40,549 nt of DNA. It comes from Alistipes sp. GTDB taxonomy: Bacteria; Bacteroidota; Bacteroidia; Bacteroidales; Rikenellaceae. Below, in pieces: positions 17,785 through 26,570 of this stretch (positions within the stretch are counted from its first letter, which is position 1; each line of letters starts with the position of its first letter). The position numbers and the translations under genes were made by a program. The notes under the pieces are model-generated. The model was given only the letters and a program-made list of their open reading frames with translations. It ran no database searches and was not told the origin of the DNA. The stretch covers positions 1 to 40,549 of the forward strand of contig JAFOHD010000048.1 of NCBI GenBank assembly GCA_017421945.1, read 5' to 3'.

Positions 17785-18579
17785 CTATTTCTTAGAGGCA
17801 TTGGTCACATTTGCAATCTTCTCTTGCAGTTCCAGCAATTCATCACGGCACTCTGCCTTAGGCTTGAATGGTATCTTATAACGCAACCAATCGCCCAAAC
17901 TCTTGTTTATTTCGATGATTGGCTTCAAAGCATAAATCATTATGAAATAGTAGAACATGAGTAGTATGACAATCATCACTACAAGCGAGATAAACACTGG
18001 CGTTACGGCTCTGTAAGCATTACGACTGAGCTGCTCGGCACGAGGTGAGAGCGAAGCCTGAGCATGCGACATAACACGCATAATGCTGTTGCTTGCCTCA
18101 TCATACACAGGCACATAGTTTCTGTCATACCATCCTTTACCATTAAACGACAATATTCCATTGGATAGTGTGTCCAGCATGATAAGATTTTCAATCGTAC
18201 GACTTGTACGCAACTCATGCACCACAGCATGCAGACGCTCGGTGCTCATACGCAACGAATCAAACATCATAACTGCAGACTTCGAAGCCTCATGACGAGC
18301 TTGATTGACATGCATCGACAATTCAGCGTAGCGTGCCGAGCACGAATCGGCATAGAGCGTATCACGAAAAACCGCATAATTCACAACCGCTCTGTTGTGC
18401 GCCGAGATGGCATCAAGCATATTTCCGGTAAGTTCAATACTGCGACGATTGCTACCCAAGATAACTTCAATATCACCACTCATGTGATTTAGCTCATATA
18501 ACGACACCAAACCCGAAAAGAAGAGCAATAGAACTATGCTCAAAAAACCTATTGTGACACGTTTGCGGATACCTTTCAT
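17785..18579 (-). CDS. Orphan membrane sensor: periplasmic four-helix-type domain and terminal HAMP, no output domain
   Basis: 264 residues from the ATG at 18579; the in-frame TTG two codons upstream is not needed. TM1 is at about 8-30 (VTIGFLSIVLLLFFSGLVSL). A helical periplasmic domain follows (ISAHNRAVVNYAVFRDTLY, RHEASKSAVMMFDSLRM), TM2 is at about 193-217 (VFISLVVMIVILLMFYYFIM), and the last 45 residues look like HAMP (LKPIIEINKSLGDWL, CRDELLELQEKI). The layout is that of a chemoreceptor or histidine-kinase sensor, but the protein stops after HAMP with no kinase, cyclase or methyl-accepting part. First gene of the run leading into trkH. Confidence 0.7.
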   Translation of the reverse strand: MKGIRKRVTIGFLSIVLLLFFSGLVSLYELNHMSGDIEVILGSNRRSIELTGNMLDAISAHNRAVVNYAVFRDTLYADSCSARYAELSMHVNQARHEASKSAVMMFDSLRMSTERLHAVVHELRTSRTIENLIMLDTLSNGILSFNGKGWYDRNYVPVYDEASNSIMRVMSHAQASLSPRAEQLSRNAYRAVTPVFISLVVMIVILLMFYYFIMIYALKPIIEINKSLGDWLRYKIPFKPKAECRDELLELQEKIANVTNASKK

Positions 18580-18605
18580 AACCAATTTTCTATATGCTTA
18601 TTTAT

Positions 18606-18614
18606 GCAAATATA
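18606..18614 (-). promoter_or_regulatory. -7 promoter element for the sensor-trkH-SPOR-nfeD-floA run
   Basis: TATATTTGC on the minus strand, 27 bp before the sensor ATG, with predicted start near 18599. No other promoter of this quality is seen down to floA, which supports one transcript for all five genes. Confidence 0.6.
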
Positions 18615-18643
18615 GCAATAAAAATTTAATATCACACTTTTCA

Positions 18644-18660
18644 TGTGAATTACATTCACA
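18644..18660 (-). terminator. Weak hairpin after mtaB
   Basis: TGTGAAT-TAC-ATTCACA is a perfect 7-bp inverted repeat 2 bp after the mtaB stop. The T-run after it on the minus strand is poor, so it may only stabilise the 3' end. Confidence 0.35.
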
Positions 18661-18662
18661 AT

Positions 18663-19958
18663 TTAGGCTAAAACCTCGGCCAAGACGTCATTATGCTCAT
18701 CTATCGAGAGCATCCTCACCCGACAGATGCGATTGATAGCGGTCTTGTCATAGGGAGCCTTCACTCGCACGTAGTTGCCCGTATAGCCATACATCATACC
18801 ACCTCGCATGGTACTCTCGAACAACACCTCCTGCTCGGTGCCAACAGCCTGAGCGCAAAACTCATAGTGTAAAGCATTGCTCAACTCCTCAAGGCGAGCC
18901 ACGCGTTGTGTTGATATGTACGAGGGTACTTTGTCGGCCATCTCAACGGCCGGCGTTCCGGGACGCTCCGAGAATGGGAATATGTGTAGAAACGAAGGCT
19001 TCAGGCCTGCAAGCAAATCGTATGTCTGCCTAAAGTCGGCTTCAGTTTCTCCAGGAAAACCCGTAATCACATCCACTCCGATAAAAGCATCGGGCATGAG
19101 CGAGCGAATCTTCTCAATACGGTCGGCGTACTTGGCCGAGGTGTAGCGACGACGCATCATGCCGAGTATCTTATCCGAGCCACTCTGCAATGGGATGTGG
19201 AAGTGATGTTGAAATTTAGGTGAGCGGGCACAAAACTCTATTATTTCGTCAGTTATAAGATTTGGTTCGATGGAAGAAATGCGATAACGCTCCACGCCCT
19301 CAACCTCATTCAGAGCCTTTAGCAAATCAATAAATTTCTCACCCGTTGTACGACCGAAATCGCCCGTATTGATACCCGTGATGACAATCTCCTTCAGGCC
19401 TGACTTTGCCACCTGCTTCGCCTCCTCAACAAGGTCGGCAATAGGCATATTGCGACTTGAGCCACGAGCGTAGTGAATAGTGCAGTAAGCACACTTGTAA
19501 TCACACCCATCCTGTACCTTCAGAAACGAGCGCGTTCTGTCGCCCGTAGAGAATGCCGCAAAGAAGCGTGTTATCTCCTCGCAATGACAACTATAAACCT
19601 CTGCCCGGGCACTTTTCTTCAGCTCAACAACTCGTTTATATAAATCGCCTTTATCGTTGTTACCCAGCACTATATCCACGCCTTCAATCTGCGCAATCTC
19701 GTAAGGTTTAAGCTGCGCATAACACCCCGTCACGGCTATTATGGCATCAGGATTGCGACGGTGGAGTTTACGAATCAGGTTACGGCACTTTTTATCGGCA
19801 TGCTCGGTAACCGAACAGCTATTAATGACACATATATCCGAGGGTTCATTCACACCCACACGCTCAAATCCACCCTCCTCAAATTGACGGGCAAGGGTTG
19901 AGATCTCCGAAAAGTTGAGTTTACAACCCAATGTATGAAAACTTACGCGTTGTTTCAT
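18663..19958 (-). CDS. mtaB: tRNA (ms2t6A37) methylthiotransferase, MtaB type
   Basis: 431 residues. The N-terminal UPF0004 domain carries three cluster cysteines (HTLGCK, INSCSVTEHADKKC, VTGCYAQ). The radical-SAM core has CDYKCAYC near residue 155, and the C-terminal TRAM-like part begins near 365. This is the MiaB/MtaB/RimO family. The C-terminal sequence and the VTEHADKK form fit MtaB, which adds methylthio to t6A at position 37 of ANN-reading tRNAs. It stands alone on its strand between two promoter regions. MiaB is the main alternative. Confidence 0.88.
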   Translation of the reverse strand: MKQRVSFHTLGCKLNFSEISTLARQFEEGGFERVGVNEPSDICVINSCSVTEHADKKCRNLIRKLHRRNPDAIIAVTGCYAQLKPYEIAQIEGVDIVLGNNDKGDLYKRVVELKKSARAEVYSCHCEEITRFFAAFSTGDRTRSFLKVQDGCDYKCAYCTIHYARGSSRNMPIADLVEEAKQVAKSGLKEIVITGINTGDFGRTTGEKFIDLLKALNEVEGVERYRISSIEPNLITDEIIEFCARSPKFQHHFHIPLQSGSDKILGMMRRRYTSAKYADRIEKIRSLMPDAFIGVDVITGFPGETEADFRQTYDLLAGLKPSFLHIFPFSERPGTPAVEMADKVPSYISTQRVARLEELSNALHYEFCAQAVGTEQEVLFESTMRGGMMYGYTGNYVRVKAPYDKTAINRICRVRMLSIDEHNDVLAEVLA

Positions 19959-20019
19959 TCAACAAAAAGTTATTTTTACCGTGCGAAAATATAAAAACTT
20001 TATCGTAATTGAAAAAAGT

Positions 20020-20052
20020 TTTGACGTAATCCAATAAATAAAGTAAATTTGC
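20020..20052 (+). promoter_or_regulatory. Promoter of the permease-lptFG-fmt operon
   Basis: TTTG (20020-20023), exactly 20 bp, then TAAATTTGC (20044-20052). The predicted transcription start near 20059 leaves about 24 nt to the proposed TTG start codon. Confidence 0.7.
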
Positions 20053-20082
20053 GCACGTTTAATAATAGCAAAGACGCTGAAT

Positions 20083-20928
20083 TTGGACTTTTTTACAGAC
20101 ATATTGCAATATCAGTACCTTATGAACGCACTGCTCTCGGCCATATTTGCGGGTATCATGTGCGGCATCGTGGGTACTTACATCGTCTCGCGCCGCATGG
20201 TATTCTGGTGTGGCGGCATAACCCACTCCTCGTTTGGAGGCTTGGGCATAGCCATGTATAGCGGCTTCAATCCCATTGCAGGTGCTTTGATTTTCGCCGT
20301 CGCATCGGCCCTCGGCATAGAGTGGGCAAACCAGCGAAAAATCATCCGCGAAGACTCTGCCATTGGCATCATGTGGTCGGTAGGCATGGCTGTGGGAGCA
20401 TTGTTTATGAGCCTCACGCCTGGTTATACGTCGGGGGATTTGACGAGCTACATGTTCGGCAGCATCATCACCGTGAATACACCCGAAGTCATCCTGCTCG
20501 GAGCATTTACCACGCTGTGCGTCATAGGTTTTACGCTGTGGTGGCGACCCATAATGTACCTTGCGTTTGACCGTGACTACTCTTCAAGCCAGGGCATAGC
20601 AACCCAATACGCATCATACCTGCTGACCATAGTGGTTGCCGTAGCCATCGTGCTTGCCATCAGAATCATGGGTATAGTGCTGCTGCTCTCGCTCTTTACC
20701 ATACCCAGCGTTACAGCCAACCACCTGACAAAATCCTACCGCAACATGTCACTGCTGGCATCACTCATCGCTGTTGCGGGTGCCCTCATAGGCCTGATTG
20801 TAAGCTATAATTGGGAGGTTCCGCCAGGCACTTGCATAATATTTACGCTTTCGGCAATGCTTTTTGCAACAAAAACATTATCTTTGCCGAATATAAAAAC
20901 GCCATTAAAGAATGAAAACAATTCATAA
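20083..20928 (+). CDS. Metal ABC transporter permease, ZnuB/MntB type (TTG start)
   Basis: 281 residues with about eight membrane helices. Family motifs are CGIVGTYIVSRRMVFWCGGI, THSSFGGLGIA and ALLSAIFAGI. It forms the inner-membrane channel of a zinc/manganese-type importer. No ATG fits the usual N-terminus: the family begins near residue MDFFTDILQYQYL, which here needs the TTG at 20083, while the first ATG (20122) would remove 13 residues. No ATPase or binding-protein gene is adjacent; they must be encoded elsewhere. Its end overlaps the next gene by 17 bp. Confidence 0.88.
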   Translation: MDFFTDILQYQYLMNALLSAIFAGIMCGIVGTYIVSRRMVFWCGGITHSSFGGLGIAMYSGFNPIAGALIFAVASALGIEWANQRKIIREDSAIGIMWSVGMAVGALFMSLTPGYTSGDLTSYMFGSIITVNTPEVILLGAFTTLCVIGFTLWWRPIMYLAFDRDYSSSQGIATQYASYLLTIVVAVAIVLAIRIMGIVLLLSLFTIPSVTANHLTKSYRNMSLLASLIAVAGALIGLIVSYNWEVPPGTCIIFTLSAMLFATKTLSLPNIKTPLKNENNS

Positions 20929-22450
20929 ACTCGTCCTGAAGGCATATTTAGGCCCTTTGGTAATGACATTTTTCATCGTCACGTTCGTACTGATGATGAA
21001 TTTCGTATGGCGTTTTATCGAGGACCTAACGGGTAAAGGCCTTAGTGCCGACGTCATTATCGAGCTCATATTCTACGCCACAATCAACATGATTCCATTG
21101 GGTTTGCCGTTGGCATTGCTCTTGGCGGGAATCATGACCATGGGCAACATGGGTGAGAATTTCGAGTTGCAGGCCATGAAGTCTGCAGGTATGTCGCTTA
21201 TGCGTATCATGCAACCAATCATCATCGTCACAATATTCATCTCGATAGGCAGTTTCTTCTTGGTGAACAACCTTGTGCCCTATGCTTACAAACGTTCGAT
21301 GATTATCCTCAGCGACATAAAACGCCAAAAGCAGGTGCTTGAGTTCAAAGACGGCCTCTTCTTCAACGGTATTGACGAGAATATGAGCATCCGCGTTGAA
21401 CATCAAGACCCCGAAACGGGACTCCTGCACAACGTGCTTATTTACGACAATCGCTCGCAGGGTGGCAACATGACCACAACCATGGCCAACACAGGCTACA
21501 TACGACTTTCGGATGACAAGAAATTCCTGCTTGTGACACTGTACGATGGCGACAATTACCAATTAACGAGAAATAATCGCTGGTACACAAAGAACTCATT
21601 CCGACATGACAAGTTCGATGTTCAGGATATGACAATCCGCATGGAAGGCTTCGACTTCCAGCAGAGCGACAACACCATGATTAACAACTCCCAGGCCAAG
21701 AATATAGTCGAGCTGCAGCATGCCATTGACTCACTCGACAAAACCGTGGCCGTGGCCGTGGCTCGCTCATACGACCCATTGCTCAAGGATAACATATTCA
21801 CAAACGACATGCAGGTTTTGCAGTTGCCCGACTCGTTGCGCAAGGACAAGACCGGCTTCAAGGATGTGAACATTCTTGACTCCATCAACAAGCTGCCTCT
21901 GCGCAAACGCTACGAGATATGGAACTCGGCAAGAAACATGGCGCAGAACTGTCGTAACGCCCTCAACTTTGATGAAGGAGCTGCGAAGGAGGGACTGAAT
22001 CAGCTATACCGCAGCAAGAACGATTGGCACAAAAAGCTGGCTCTGCCTGTTTCGGTTATTATATTTTTCATGATTGGCGCGCCACTTGGAGCAATCATTC
22101 GCAAGGGTGGTATGGGTACACCAATCGTCATCTCGGTGGTGTTCTTTGTCATCTACTACGTAATCAGCCTTTCGGGCGAAAAGATGGCCAAGGAGGGCAC
22201 GTGGGACTCATTCACAGGTATGTGGATATCCTCCTTTATCTTGACACCCATCGCTGTGTACCTCATGATTAAGGCAACCAACGATTCATCGCTCCTTGAC
22301 ACCGACTGGTACGATGCGCAATTCAAGAAGATAAAGAAGAAGCTCGCCCCAATATGGTTACCCGTAGCCAAGCGTATTACATCCACACCGGCATGGCGCA
22401 AGATGCGAGCGAAGATTAAACAACGCAGACTAAACAAAGCACAACGATAA
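20912..22450 (+). CDS. LptF/LptG-family lipopolysaccharide export permease
   Basis: 512 residues of the YjgP/YjgQ family. Membrane helices lie at about 12-32, 50-75 and 98-120, a large periplasmic beta-jellyroll at about 130-380, and three further helices at about 385-470 (LALPVSVIIFFMIGAPLGAI, ISVVFFVIYYVISLSGEKMA). It links the LptB2FG ATPase engine to the periplasmic LPS bridge. F versus G cannot be assigned from sequence alone. A charged extension after the last helix and an acidic periplasmic insert make it longer than the E. coli proteins (about 360), which is common in Bacteroidetes. It overlaps fmt by one base. Confidence 0.88.
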   Translation: MKTIHKLVLKAYLGPLVMTFFIVTFVLMMNFVWRFIEDLTGKGLSADVIIELIFYATINMIPLGLPLALLLAGIMTMGNMGENFELQAMKSAGMSLMRIMQPIIIVTIFISIGSFFLVNNLVPYAYKRSMIILSDIKRQKQVLEFKDGLFFNGIDENMSIRVEHQDPETGLLHNVLIYDNRSQGGNMTTTMANTGYIRLSDDKKFLLVTLYDGDNYQLTRNNRWYTKNSFRHDKFDVQDMTIRMEGFDFQQSDNTMINNSQAKNIVELQHAIDSLDKTVAVAVARSYDPLLKDNIFTNDMQVLQLPDSLRKDKTGFKDVNILDSINKLPLRKRYEIWNSARNMAQNCRNALNFDEGAAKEGLNQLYRSKNDWHKKLALPVSVIIFFMIGAPLGAIIRKGGMGTPIVISVVFFVIYYVISLSGEKMAKEGTWDSFTGMWISSFILTPIAVYLMIKATNDSSLLDTDWYDAQFKKIKKKLAPIWLPVAKRITSTPAWRKMRAKIKQRRLNKAQR

Positions 22451-23415
22451 TGACAGGTAAGAATCTCCGCATAGTATTCATGGGTACGCCCGAATTTGCC
22501 GTAGCCTCACTCCGCAAACTCGTGGAGCAGGGTTACAACATCGTCGCCGTGGTAACTACGCCCGACAAGCCCGCAGGCAGAGGACAGAAACTGCACGAGA
22601 GCGACGTGAAGGTTGCAGCACGCGAGCTGGGTTTGCCTATCCTGCAACCCGAGAAGTTGCGTGACCCCGAATTCGTAGCGGCAATGCAGGAGTTGAAGCC
22701 CGACCTGGGTATCGTCATTGCGTTCCGCATGTTGCCCGAAGTCATTTGGGCCATGCCACGCCTGGGCACATTCAACCTGCACGCATCGCTGCTGCCACAA
22801 TATCGTGGTGCAGCGCCTATAAATTGGGCCATAATCAACGGCGAGAAGGAGACGGGCATCACAACATTCCTGCTAAACCACGAGATTGACAAGGGCGCAA
22901 TAGTAGGGCAGTGGAAGGAGCCTATCCTCGCCGAGGATAACATCGGCACAATGTACGACAAGCTGATGACGAAGGGTTGCGACCTCGTGGTTGAGACCGT
23001 TGAGAAGATTGCATCGGGTGACTTTACAGCCATTGAGCAGATGCACATCGACGAGGCTACGCTGAAGCCCGCACCAAAGATTTTCAAGGATGATTGCCGC
23101 ATAGATTGGACATGGGAGGGTGAGCGCATTGTGAATTTCGTGCGTGGTCTGTCGCCATATCCTGCGGCGTGGTCGCCAATGTTTGTGGAGGGCGCGGAGC
23201 GTGGCTCGGCAAAGATTTTCGAGGTTAGGTTTGAGCCAAAGCAGCATGGTGGCGAGGTCGGTTCAATCTCTACCGACGGCAAGGAGAGCATCACCGTCAG
23301 CTGTGCAGATGGAATTATCCACATCCTCTCGATGCAGATGGCTGGCAAACGCAGAATGAGCAACCACGATTTGTTGCTCGGTTTTAGGGATATTGAGAGT
23401 TACTCTTTTAGATAA
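22450..23415 (+). CDS. fmt: Methionyl-tRNA formyltransferase
   Basis: 321 residues. It formylates Met-tRNAi using 10-formyl-THF. The N-terminal formyltransferase fold is shown by LRIVFMGTPEFAVASLRKL and the catalytic block NLHASLLPQYRGAAPINWAI (catalytic Asn and His). The later block ETGITTFLLNHEIDKGAIV carries the catalytic Asp. The C-terminal tRNA-binding OB domain is at about 205-310. The start codon shares one base with the upstream stop (TAATG), indicating translational coupling. A strong terminator follows. Confidence 0.96.
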   Translation: MTGKNLRIVFMGTPEFAVASLRKLVEQGYNIVAVVTTPDKPAGRGQKLHESDVKVAARELGLPILQPEKLRDPEFVAAMQELKPDLGIVIAFRMLPEVIWAMPRLGTFNLHASLLPQYRGAAPINWAIINGEKETGITTFLLNHEIDKGAIVGQWKEPILAEDNIGTMYDKLMTKGCDLVVETVEKIASGDFTAIEQMHIDEATLKPAPKIFKDDCRIDWTWEGERIVNFVRGLSPYPAAWSPMFVEGAERGSAKIFEVRFEPKQHGGEVGSISTDGKESITVSCADGIIHILSMQMAGKRRMSNHDLLLGFRDIESYSFR

Positions 23416-23441
23416 GAAAAGCGGCTATCAGGCCGCTTTTC
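23416..23441. terminator. Terminator between fmt and mgsA
   Basis: GAAAAGCGGC (23416-23425) pairs with GCCGCTTTTC (23432-23441) around a 6-nt loop and continues into TTTATTT. The A/T symmetry allows use from both converging genes. Confidence 0.85.
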
Positions 23442-23479
23442 TTTATTTGAGGAATCATTTAATCAATCATCATCCGCTC

Positions 23480-23953
23480 TTACTTCAAACTGCGCTCAAT
23501 GTAGGAGGTGTAGTCCTTAAGCACGGGGCTGTACTCATCATGTGCCATCAGAGGTGACGATATCAAAAAGTCTGCTGATGAGCGATTTATCGCCGTAGGA
23601 ACATTATACAGCGTAGCCAGACGCAGCAACGCCTTCACATCCACATCGTGGGGCTGTGCCGACATAGGGTCCCAGAAGAAGATGAGCATATCAATCTCGC
23701 CGCCCGCAATCATCGCACCCAGCTGCTGGTCGCCGCCCAGAGGTCCCGACTTAAGCATTGTTATATCAAAACGCGCATTTGCCGCCTCCTTGCTGCGGCG
23801 CGCCATCAAGGTCTCGGCAACGATGCGACCCGTTGTTCCTGTGCATACCAAACGATGCGCGAGCAGACTCTCCCAATTCCATGCAACCCACTCGGCAAGG
23901 TCACGCTTCATATTGTCGTGCGCAACCAAAGCAACTGTCATTCTTTTCTTCAT
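23480..23953 (-). CDS. mgsA: Methylglyoxal synthase
   Basis: 157 residues. It converts dihydroxyacetone phosphate to methylglyoxal and phosphate, a bypass of lower glycolysis under phosphate limitation. The phosphate-binding and catalytic block [14 protein letters not shown] and the block [20 protein letters not shown], with the conserved His and Asp, are intact. The N-terminal CTGTTGR nucleotide-type loop is present. It is a single gene with its own promoter and a 5'-UTR hairpin. Confidence 0.95.
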   Translation of the reverse strand: MKKRMTVALVAHDNMKRDLAEWVAWNWESLLAHRLVCTGTTGRIVAETLMARRSKEAANARFDITMLKSGPLGGDQQLGAMIAGGEIDMLIFFWDPMSAQPHDVDVKALLRLATLYNVPTAINRSSADFLISSPLMAHDEYSPVLKDYTSYIERSLK

Positions 23954-23969
23954 TTTTCATCCAATTTAT

Positions 23970-24025
23970 GAGCCTCCGTATTAAGGCTCGGTTTATTTTT
24001 CCACTAAATTATCACGACAAAAATA
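23970..24025 (-). promoter_or_regulatory. mgsA promoter and leader hairpin
   Basis: TATTTTTGT on the minus strand (24025-24017) matches the -7 box. The resulting leader of about 57 nt contains a 6-bp GAGCCT/AGGCTC hairpin (23970-23975 with 23984-23989), 16 nt before the ATG. Confidence 0.45.
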
Positions 24026-24100
24026 CAAATTATGCGCCGATATTATTCTCGAGAAATGTTAAAATTTAGTTAAAGTTTGTTAAAATAGGCAAAAAATAAA

Positions 24101-24125
24101 TGCCCAACCAAAATTTGGTCAGGCA
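24101..24125 (-). terminator. Terminator of the 2-oxoacid oxidoreductase operon
   Basis: On the minus strand TGCCTGACCAAA pairs with TTTGGTTGGGCA through 12 positions with wobbles, then TTTATTTTTTG follows. It ends the korD-A-B-C transcript. Confidence 0.75.
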
Positions 24126-24147
24126 CTCTCACTTATTGAAAAATAGT

Positions 24148-24693
24148 CTATCTCACCTTCTTGATTATCTCTGCACCGTGCTTAATGGCAGCCTCATTTT
24201 GAGGCAGGAGCGACCAGGCACGCTCGGGCAACGACTTCTTCAAACCCTGCATGACATACTCCATCTCAACCACGGGCTTAATCTTCAGATAGCCACCCAA
24301 AATCATCGTGTTAAACATCTTCGCCTGCCCAAGACGGGCACACTCGGTGGCAGCATCAATAGTGTAAATATCAATATCGGTGCGGGCAGGTGGGGTAGTA
24401 ATTCCGTTTGTGTCATAAATCAACACTCCGCCGGGCTTAACCTTGCTCTCGAACTTATCCAACGACTGCTGATTGAGAATAATCGCAGTGTCGAAACTGT
24501 CGGCAATAGGCGACGAGATACGCTTATCGGAAATAATCACCGTAACATTGGCCGTACCGCCACGCATCTCGGGGCCATACGAAGGCATCCACGTAACCTC
24601 AAAATCCTGCATCACACCCGAGTATGCCAATATCTTACCCATCGACAGCACACCCTGACCGCCAAAACCGGCTATAATAATCGTCTCCTTCAT
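24148..24693 (-). CDS. 2-oxoacid:ferredoxin oxidoreductase, gamma subunit
   Basis: 181 residues of the POR gamma family (GFGGQGVLSMGKILAYSG near the N-terminus, MPSYGPEMRGGTANVTV, then LNQQSLDKFESKVKPGG). It pairs with the alpha and beta subunits 8 bp upstream. The complex decarboxylates a 2-oxoacid with CoA and reduces ferredoxin in the cytosol. The four-gene form (ferredoxin, alpha, beta, gamma) is annotated as 2-oxoglutarate (Kor) or branched-chain 2-oxoacid (Vor) oxidoreductase; sequence alone does not settle the substrate. Confidence 0.88.
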   Translation of the reverse strand: MKETIIIAGFGGQGVLSMGKILAYSGVMQDFEVTWMPSYGPEMRGGTANVTVIISDKRISSPIADSFDTAIILNQQSLDKFESKVKPGGVLIYDTNGITTPPARTDIDIYTIDAATECARLGQAKMFNTMILGGYLKIKPVVEMEYVMQGLKKSLPERAWSLLPQNEAAIKHGAEIIKKVR

Positions 24694-24700
24694 AATCTCA

Positions 24701-25471
24701 CTATTTTGGTAGGGTTGAACACTTTATATCGCCCAGCGGGTAGGCTGGCAGCAGATTCTCCTCCATCCACTTGTTTGCCTCAACGGGTGACATCTTCCAT
24801 CCACTGTTGCACGTTGCCACAACCTCGACCATAGAGTAGCCATTGCCTGCAAGCGAATTTTCAAACGCCTTGCGGATAGCTTTCTTACACTTACGGACAT
24901 TGGCCGGCGTGTGGACACTCTGGCGCGTGATATAGGTAGCTCCATCAAGATGCGCCAACATCTCCGACACCTTATAAGGAAACCCATTCAGCGCAGCATC
25001 GCGGCCATAGGGTGTGGTGGCGGTTTTCATACCCAGAAGGGTAGTGGGCGACATCTGCCCTCCCGTCATGCCATAAATGGCGTTGTTAATGAATATTGTG
25101 ACTATATTCTCGCCACGCGCCGCAGCATGGATGGTCTCGGCAGTACCGATTGCGGCCAAATCGCCATCACCCTGATAGGTAAAGACCAGATTCTCGGGGT
25201 GCAGACGCTTTGCCGCCGTAGCCACCGCACAGGCACGGCCATGAGCAGCCTCAATCCAATCAACATCAATATATTGGTAGGCAAATACCGAACAACCCAC
25301 AGGCGAAACAGCTATGGTGTTACCCTCAAGGCCCATCTCATCAATCACCTCAGCAATAAGTTTATGCACCGTGCCATGACTGCAACCAGGACAATAGTGC
25401 ATCACGGTGTCGGTAATCAAACGTGGCTTGGCATATACCATATTCTCAACTTTCATCTCTACTTCAGCCAT
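24701..25471 (-). CDS. 2-oxoacid:ferredoxin oxidoreductase, beta (TPP-binding) subunit
   Basis: 256 residues. YCPGCSHGTVHKL near residue 26 and SPVGCSVFAY precede the thiamine-pyrophosphate motif GDGDLAAIG...NN near residues 101-129 (the Gly-Asp-Gly and Asn-Asn pair). No iron-sulphur ligands beyond the conserved cysteines are evident, so electrons pass through the small ferredoxin subunit. It is 6 bp after the alpha gene. In anaerobic Bacteroidales this enzyme supplies succinyl-CoA or branched acyl-CoA, or runs reductively to make 2-oxoacids. Confidence 0.9.
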   Translation of the reverse strand: MAEVEMKVENMVYAKPRLITDTVMHYCPGCSHGTVHKLIAEVIDEMGLEGNTIAVSPVGCSVFAYQYIDVDWIEAAHGRACAVATAAKRLHPENLVFTYQGDGDLAAIGTAETIHAAARGENIVTIFINNAIYGMTGGQMSPTTLLGMKTATTPYGRDAALNGFPYKVSEMLAHLDGATYITRQSVHTPANVRKCKKAIRKAFENSLAGNGYSMVEVVATCNSGWKMSPVEANKWMEENLLPAYPLGDIKCSTLPK

Positions 25472-25477
25472 AATTCA

Positions 25478-26569
25478 CTATTTTAAGAGTTTATTTTTGA
25501 ATGCCTCCAAAACCGATTCGGGATTAAACACAACCCCTCCCATGCGGCCATAATGCTCAACAAGGGCCCGACCCTCAACCGCTAGACGCACATCCTCAAC
25601 CATCTGACCGGCATTGAGCTCCACAGAAAGAAATCCCTTCACACCTCGCTCTACCATCTGCTGCAAAGGCTTAATGGGGAATGGATAGAGTGTTATGGGA
25701 CGCAACAAGCCGAGCTTGATGCCCTCCGCGCGCGCCATCTCGACCGTAGCCGAGCATATACGTGCCGATGAGCCGAAAGCCACAAGCACATATTCGGCAT
25801 TGTCACACATAAACTCCTCATAACGCACCTCCCTGGACTCTATCTCACGATATTTCTCCTGCAAACGGATGTTCAAACACTCCAGCTCATCCGACTGCAA
25901 GTAAAGCGATGTCGCCACGTTGCGTTTAGCGCGTCTTCCCTTGCCACACGCCGCCCACGAGCCACACTGCTGGGCTATCTGCTCATCACTGCGGCGTGGT
26001 TTCTGTGGCGAGAGGACAACCTTCTCCATCATCTGACCAATAGCACCATCGGCAAGCAGCATTGACGGAATACGATATCGGAACGCCAGCTCGAAACCGA
26101 GTTCCACAAAATCGTGCATCTCCTGCACAGATGCGGGAGCCAGAACTATAAGGTGATAATCACCGTGACCTCCGCCCTTACAGGCCTGAAAATAATCTCC
26201 CTGCGACGGCTGAATGGTACCCAGCCCCGGACCTCCACGCTGGCAGTTTACCACCAGACAAGGCAATTCACACGCGGCCAGATAGCTCAGCCCCTCGCTC
26301 ATAAGACTCACACCCGGACTTGACGAGGATGTCATGACCATCTTACCCGTAGCAGCTCCGCCATAGACCATGTTGATTGACGATATCTCCGACTCTGCCT
26401 GCAAAACAACCATTCCTGTGCTTTCCCAGGGTTTAAGCTCCATGAGGGTCTCCATAACCTCTGACTGCGGAGTGATAGGGTAGCCGAAATAACCGTCACA
26501 TCCACATCTTACGGCAGCGTGGGCAATGACTTCGTTGCCCTTCATTAATTTTATCTCCTTCTCTGCCAT
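25478..26569 (-). CDS. 2-oxoacid:ferredoxin oxidoreductase, alpha subunit
   Basis: 363 residues from ATG 26569 (MAEKEIKLMKGNEVIAHAAV); the in-frame TTG at 26578 lies inside the ferredoxin gene and is rejected. The pyrimidine-binding domain shows GYFGYPITPQSEVME near residue 27 and the loop SSSSPGVSLMSEGLSYL near 78. The C-terminal domain II shows AFGSSARIC and LLRPITLYPFP. It starts 1 bp after the ferredoxin stop. The wording is closest to what databases call VorB or KorA. Confidence 0.9.
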   Translation of the reverse strand: MAEKEIKLMKGNEVIAHAAVRCGCDGYFGYPITPQSEVMETLMELKPWESTGMVVLQAESEISSINMVYGGAATGKMVMTSSSSPGVSLMSEGLSYLAACELPCLVVNCQRGGPGLGTIQPSQGDYFQACKGGGHGDYHLIVLAPASVQEMHDFVELGFELAFRYRIPSMLLADGAIGQMMEKVVLSPQKPRRSDEQIAQQCGSWAACGKGRRAKRNVATSLYLQSDELECLNIRLQEKYREIESREVRYEEFMCDNAEYVLVAFGSSARICSATVEMARAEGIKLGLLRPITLYPFPIKPLQQMVERGVKGFLSVELNAGQMVEDVRLAVEGRALVEHYGRMGGVVFNPESVLEAFKNKLLK

Positions 26570-26570
26570 A

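Noticed and set aside
21026-21562. Minus-strand ORF of 178 codons within the LptF/G-type gene
   Set aside because: Antisense shadow of a well-supported permease gene, with no promoter or domain.
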